In this document: in pieces, positions 7,641 through 10,623 of the stretch
Layout of the letters: every line of letters starts with the position of its first letter
Numbering within the stretch: position 1 is the stretch's first letter
Source: Chrysochromulina parva
Lineage: Eukaryota; Haptophyta; Prymnesiales; Chrysochromulinaceae
DNA: 10,623 bases
Reading direction: 5' to 3'
Assembly: GCA_002887195.1 (NCBI GenBank)
Contig: PJAB01002075.1
Coordinates: 1 to 10,623 of the forward strand
Made by a program: the position numbers and the translations under genes
The notes under the pieces: model-generated
The model's database searches: none
Seen by the model: the letters and a program-made list of their open reading frames with translations, nothing else
Told to the model about the DNA's origin: nothing

Positions 7641-7897
7641 GGGGCGAGAGAGAAGTGTCAAGAGAGATGGAGAGAGAGAGATTTGTAACTGACCAGGCTA
7701 CCTACCAATTGGCGAGAATGGTGTTGGGTTGGGCCCTTATAAACATGAAAAATAGTAGACCACTCCCCTTTGGGTCAAGGGGAGCTACTTTTTGTGTTAC
7801 ACGCAAGGCGGTGAGCTGACAGCTGCGACCTGCGTACACGGCAGCCGGACTGTCCGATGGCAACAGTAACCGGGCTGTACCCGCCGTACGTGGGTGA
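7641..7897. other. Convergent 3' intergenic region
   Basis: This 257-bp region separates the stop codons of the VOC gene (+) and the Ala-rich gene (-). It starts with a GA-rich purine stretch (7645-7681). TGTAA, the poly(A) signal of green algae, occurs on the + strand at 7684-7688 and on the - strand at 7797-7801, downstream of each respective stop. A TATAAA lies at 7738-7743. Whether this organism uses these as 3'-end signals is unknown. I see no RNA gene or further ORF. Confidence 0.4.
7754..7789. terminator. Hairpin with 8-bp plus 5-bp stem in the convergent 3' region
   Basis: AGTAG (7754-7758) pairs with CTACT (7785-7789), and CTCCCCTT (7763-7770) pairs perfectly with AAGGGGAG (7777-7784). 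The loop is TGGGTC and a 4-base ACCA bulge lies on the 5' side. A T-run follows (7789-7793). It would be a stable structure in transcripts from either strand. The role (3'-end formation, mRNA stability, or a transposon remnant) is inference. Confidence 0.5.
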
Positions 7898-10042
7898 CTA
7901 TCGCCCGGTCAGCAGACTGGGTGGCAGGCTGGGCGGTGTCAGTGCTGTATTGCCTGCGGGTGACCCATTTGGCTGTGCTGCCTTGCCTGCGAGTGAGACT
8001 CGCGGCTCTGGTTGGGGCGAAGCATAGCGTTTCCACACCGGATGATTCGGACGCCTCAATCGAGGGGGAAGCAAATCTCCGATAAAGTTGAGCGCTACTT
8101 GCCGATTGATCATGAGTTCCATTTGCGCCTCGAGCTGCTCTCTCTCCAGAAGCTCCCTTTCCCGGATCTCTTCCATCTTCTTCGTCGCCTCGAGTAACGC
8201 GGTCCGCGCCTGAGCGGCAGCATTAAGTTCCTTATAATTCCTCTTGATCTTTGATCCAGTCGCCCCGCCGGAGCGAATATTCTTCACATACTTCTCGATG
8301 TCGATCCCAGGATCGCCTCCTGTTGCGCGAACGAATCGTCGGAGTACCTTGCTGTAGGGTTGGAAGTACCTTGCTGCCTCATCTGCCGCTTTGTGATCCT
8401 TCGAATCGGCCGGCGCAGCCGCTCGGAAAGTAGCATCAGCCACGTCGTTGGTTGCTACCGCTGCTGCTGGCTCGTCGTCTGCTGCTTGAGCTTGCGCATC
8501 ACCACCTGCAGCGACTGCATTAGGCGCAGCCACGGCGAGGGTTCCTTTGACCCTGTGATGTTGCAACGATGATGATAGCTCGTCCATGAGGTTGTCTACG
8601 TTTTTGTCGTCGTTGAGCGGTGCTTTGGCACTCTGCTGCCGCTGCACTTTTCGTTTCGATTTCCTCTCTTGTGCGGTCTCGATGCTCGGTAGAAAACGAT
8701 GGTCCATGACAGTCTGCTTCGGTGCACGCGAGGGGTCTCGCTGGTGTGTATGAAGCTGCGGGAGTAAACTCGCCTCCGTAGCGGTCTGCCCTGATGCACG
8801 CGCCGGCGAGGCCGCAGGCGATCGCACTCGTGAGCGGCCACCATACGTCGAGAGCAGTTGCTCGCTCTTCGAGGTCCGCATAAGCGCTGCTGCGGACAGA
8901 TCCCTGTCACCCTCGAATGACCGTTGCACCGCACGCAGCTTGCCAGCGGAGCTCAGCGCGGGCAGCGCGGTGCTCCTTCGACCTGCACGCTGCAGCTCTC
9001 GAAGCTCATTTTCGAGCTCGATGTTCCGTGCCGCAATTGATGAGAGCCTAGTGCGTGCGCCTCGCAGCTTGCTGACCAGCTCAGTTGCAGCTCGGAGCTT
9101 ACACATATCTTCTTCTGTAGCAGGACGTTCCTCAGTCAGCTTCAGCTCACGAGCAAGATTGCGCTGCGCCTCGTCAAGCTCTTGGGCAAGCTTCTCCTGA
9201 TGTTGCGCGAGCTGCTCCACCGACGATAGCAGGTCGCTCTCCACTTTTCGCGCCTCCCCGGCGCGCCGGTCAACCGCCTCGCGTCGATTGTCTTCTAGCT
9301 TAGTAAGGATTGTCGATGACTTGCCAACAGACGTGGCCGACGCGCGTAGGGTGGCACGTGCTGCCGCGGCTGCCTCCTCCTTGCGGATGCGCTCTGCCTC
9401 CGCTGCCTCCACCGCTGCACGCGCTGCAGCTGCCGCTGCTTCGGCCGCCGCCACCGCCTCCGCTGCCGCCGCCTCCGCTGCCGCTGCCTCTGCTGCCGCC
9501 GCCGCCCCCGCATCTGCCCCCTCGTCCGTAGCCGCCTCAACGGGTGTCTCTGCGGGCGGCGTGGCCGCCGCTTCCGCCGCTTCCGCCGCTTCCGCAGCAG
9601 CCACCGCCTCTGCCGCCGCCGCCGCCTCCGCAGAATCCGCTGCCGCAGACTCCGCAGCCGCAGACTCCACAGCCGCTGCCTCCGCCGCTGCCGCTGCCGC
9701 TGCCGCCGCCTCCTTTGCCACCGCCGCTGCCGCTGCCGCTGCCGCCGCCTCAGCTGAATCCGCAGCTGCAGATTCCGCAGCCGCTGCTTCCGCAACCGCT
9801 GCCTCCGCAGCCGCTGCCTCCGCCGCCGCCGCTGCCGCTGCCGCCGCCTCCTTTGCCGCCGCCGCTGCCGCTGCCGCCGCCGCCGCCTCCTCGGCGCGCC
9901 GGTCAACCGCCTCGCGTCGATTGTCGTCTAGCTTAGTAAGGATTGTCGATGACTTGCCAACAGACGTGGCCGACGCGCGTAGGGTGGCACGTACTGCCGC
10001 GGCTGCCTCCTCCTCGCGGATGCGCTCTGCCTCGGAACTCAT
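7898..10042 (-). CDS. Ala-rich, coiled-coil protein of unknown function
   Basis: 714 residues. The ATG at 10042-10040 is the first after an in-frame TAG (10073-10075); its Kozak context is weak. Order: a module (residues 4-50) beginning AERIREEEAAAA and containing SATSVGKSSTILTKL, an Ala/Glu-rich tract (51-214), a second copy of the module (215-261), a heptad-rich coiled coil (about 262-350: EQLAQHQEKLAQELDEAQ, IELENELRELQ), a Ser/Arg/Lys-rich, probably disordered middle (about 360-480), and a C-terminal part (about 550-665) with YFQPYSKVLRRFVRATGG, KIKRNYKEL and a charged helix MEEIRERELLEREQLEAQ. No signal peptide or membrane segment is seen. I do not recognise the family; a cytoskeletal or structural role would fit but is speculation. 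The ordered charged C-terminus supports this strand over the Ala-rich shadow frame on the other. Confidence 0.75.
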   Translation of the reverse strand: MSSEAERIREEEAAAAVRATLRASATSVGKSSTILTKLDDNRREAVDRRAEEAAAAAAAAAAAKEAAAAAAAAAEAAAAEAAVAEAAAAESAAADSAEAAAAAAAAAVAKEAAAAAAAAAEAAAVESAAAESAAADSAEAAAAAEAVAAAEAAEAAEAAATPPAETPVEAATDEGADAGAAAAAEAAAAEAAAAEAVAAAEAAAAAARAAVEAAEAERIRKEEAAAAARATLRASATSVGKSSTILTKLEDNRREAVDRRAGEARKVESDLLSSVEQLAQHQEKLAQELDEAQRNLARELKLTEERPATEEDMCKLRAATELVSKLRGARTRLSSIAARNIELENELRELQRAGRRSTALPALSSAGKLRAVQRSFEGDRDLSAAALMRTSKSEQLLSTYGGRSRVRSPAASPARASGQTATEASLLPQLHTHQRDPSRAPKQTVMDHRFLPSIETAQERKSKRKVQRQQSAKAPLNDDKNVDNLMDELSSSLQHHRVKGTLAVAAPNAVAAGGDAQAQAADDEPAAAVATNDVADATFRAAAPADSKDHKAADEAARYFQPYSKVLRRFVRATGGDPGIDIEKYVKNIRSGGATGSKIKRNYKELNAAAQARTALLEATKKMEEIRERELLEREQLEAQMELMINRQVALNFIGDLLPPRLRRPNHPVWKRYASPQPEPRVSLAGKAAQPNGSPAGNTALTPPSLPPSLLTGR
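9260..9400 (-). repeat. 141-bp direct repeat, internal copy
   Basis: Starts GGCGCGCCGGTCAACCGCC on the + strand and ends CGCTCTGCCTC. It matches 9893-10033 with three differences in 141 bases, and encodes the internal AERIRKEEAA...DNRREAVDRRAGEA module of the Ala-rich protein. Confidence 0.95.
9401..9892 (-). repeat. Alanine-rich low-complexity tract
   Basis: About 164 residues, mostly Ala with regularly placed Glu and some Ser/Asp/Lys, read on the - strand; likely a long helix. Within it a block of about 45 residues (AKEAAAAAAAAAEAAA ... ESAAADSAEAAAAA) occurs twice. A short TPPAETPVEAATDEGADAG break interrupts the helix. On the DNA it is an imperfect GCN array prone to slippage, with an Ala/Ser-rich frame also open on the opposite strand. 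Confidence 0.85.
9893..10033 (-). repeat. 141-bp direct repeat, N-terminal copy
   Basis: Second copy of the repeat at 9260-9400, coding residues 4-50 of the Ala-rich protein. The differences are T/G in the TCtTCTAG/TCgTCTAG stretch, G/A in CACGTgCTG/CACGTaCTG, and T/C in CCTtGCGG/CCTcGCGG. The GGCGCGCC edge is shared by both copies. Confidence 0.95.
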
Positions 10043-10479
10043 GAAGCATACGACGACTGTTTCACTTTTGTTCTAGAAGCGACGCCGACGGAACGCAGCT
10101 GCCTACATTATTCTTCCACCTTCTGCCCCTGGGGCATGGGGCATGTTCCAGCTTTTTCGCACGAACCTTGAAAGCTCCGATGGATTCCACAGCCTACTAC
10201 ATGTAACAGGGTATTACCTGTTGCGAACATGTTCCACAGCCTACTACAGGGTCGTACAATTCTGTTGAGTGCCGACGCTCAGTATGTGGCCAGAGTCGTC
10301 TGCACTACCCTTGGCCGGGCCGCTCGAGCGCTGAGGCGCATGCTCATTGAGCGCTCCCACGCCCAGAGCCGTGCCGATTGCTGATTGGCCCTCCGACGAT
10401 ATCGCGCGACTCATCGCGCGACCCGCCCGCCCGCCTTCTTACGCAGACCACATCACGGACTTCAACACACCGACCCGAG
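10043..10479. promoter_or_regulatory. Divergent intergenic region between the Ala-rich gene and the right-edge gene
   Basis: This 437-bp region has no convincing ORF. It holds: CATGTTCCA at 10142-10150 and 10228-10236; a 17-bp direct repeat TTCCACAGCCTACTACA at 10185-10201 and 10232-10248; an inverted repeat AACAGG-GTATTA-CCTGTT at 10205-10222; a palindrome GAACATGTTC at 10225-10234; an inverted CCAAT (ATTGG) at 10384-10388; and a direct repeat ATCGCGCGAC at 10401-10410 and 10413-10422. The two genes point away from it, so it probably carries both promoters. No TATA box is obvious near either start. Confidence 0.5.
10185..10248. repeat. 17-bp direct repeats flanking an inverted repeat
   Basis: TTCCACAGCCTACTACA occurs exactly at 10185-10201 and 10232-10248. 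Between the copies lie the inverted repeat at 10205-10222 and the palindrome GAACATGTTC at 10225-10234. This may be a regulatory cluster or the trace of a small duplication or insertion. Confidence 0.7.
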
Positions 10480-10623
10480 ATGGCACCCAAGGTCGTTGAC
10501 GGTGACGAGGAGGAAGCTGAGCCGCTCAAGAACGACGTCTTCGGAAGCGTCGTCCAGACCATCAAGGGCAAATCCCTACCCGGTGGTATTCGCAACTCGG
10601 TCACCATCTATGAGAATGGGGCT
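10480..10623 (+). CDS. Unrecognised protein, N-terminal 48 codons only (3' partial)
   Basis: ATG at 10480 has G at -3 and +4, and is the first in-frame ATG after an in-frame TGA at 10348-10350. The frame stays open to the right edge. It begins MAPKVVDGDEEEAEPLKNDV with an acidic N-terminus, then FGSVVQTIKGKSLPGGIRN and VTIYENGA, which look like folded-domain sequence. There is no signal peptide. I do not recognise the family from this fragment. The intergenic region upstream carries the ATTGG and paired TCGCGCGA elements at suitable promoter distances. Confidence 0.65.
   Translation, partial: MAPKVVDGDEEEAEPLKNDVFGSVVQTIKGKSLPGGIRNSVTIYENGA

Noticed and set aside
7641..7897. tRNA or small RNA gene between the convergent genes
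   Set aside because: No cloverleaf, A/B box or known RNA motif is seen; only the 7754-7789 hairpin stands out.
9288..10076. A 262-residue Ala/Ser-rich frame on the + strand opposite the Ala-rich gene
   Set aside because: It is a by-product of the GCN-rich repeat and the 141-bp modules. It has no sequence outside the repeats, while the - strand frame continues for 400 more residues with coiled coils and mixed composition.
10225..10234. GAACATGTTC as a p53- or steroid-receptor-type site
   Set aside because: The match is to animal factors not expected in an alga. I keep it only as a palindrome.
10594..10623. VTIYENGA in the right-edge gene as the start of a MORN repeat
   Set aside because: Only the YENG part resembles a MORN motif and the sequence ends there, too little to call.

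Overview
The window looks like nuclear DNA of a GC-rich eukaryotic microalga. A haptophyte or pelagophyte-like alga is my best guess; a green alga is less likely. The evidence is long Ser-Pro(3-4) tracts of the pherophorin/extensin type, algal Cys-rich modules, SRCR, IPT/TIG and SUEL-type lectin domains in one secreted-looking protein, Kozak-like starts, and no bacterial operon or Shine-Dalgarno logic. No intron is needed to read any of the genes, which argues mildly against an intron-rich Chlamydomonas-type genome. The taxonomic call is inference.

Layout: (1) 1-6777 (+) is the 3' part of one giant open reading frame, 2258 codons plus stop, open at the left edge. Its order is: Pro-rich tract, Cys-rich domain, Pro-rich tract, small Cys-rich DGVCDDGG module, Pro-rich linker, a GH43-like (arabinanase-type) beta-propeller, a Cys/His-rich region of unknown type, then six IPT/TIG domains. 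Two further domains appear to be nested inside others: a SUEL-type lectin between the fourth and fifth propeller blades, and an SRCR domain inside the sixth IPT/TIG domain. (2) 6960-7640 (+) is a VOC/glyoxalase-superfamily protein most like methylmalonyl-CoA epimerase, with a heat-shock-element-like sequence upstream. (3) 7641-7897 is a short convergent 3' region with a strong hairpin. (4) 7898-10042 (-) is a 714-residue Ala-rich, coiled-coil protein of unknown function, built around a nearly perfect 141-bp duplication that flanks an alanine-rich helical tract. (5) 10043-10479 is a divergent promoter region with repeats and palindromes. (6) 10480-10623 (+) is the first 48 codons of an unrecognised gene running off the right edge.

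The giant protein probably belongs to the extracellular matrix or cell surface: Hyp-rich-type rods separating carbohydrate-binding and adhesion domains, over twenty N-glycosylation sequons, and no C-terminal membrane anchor. The most notable point is that the propeller keeps the GH43 scaffold motifs while all three positions expected to hold catalytic acids appear substituted, so it may be a binding module rather than an enzyme. I see no functional link between this gene and its neighbours.
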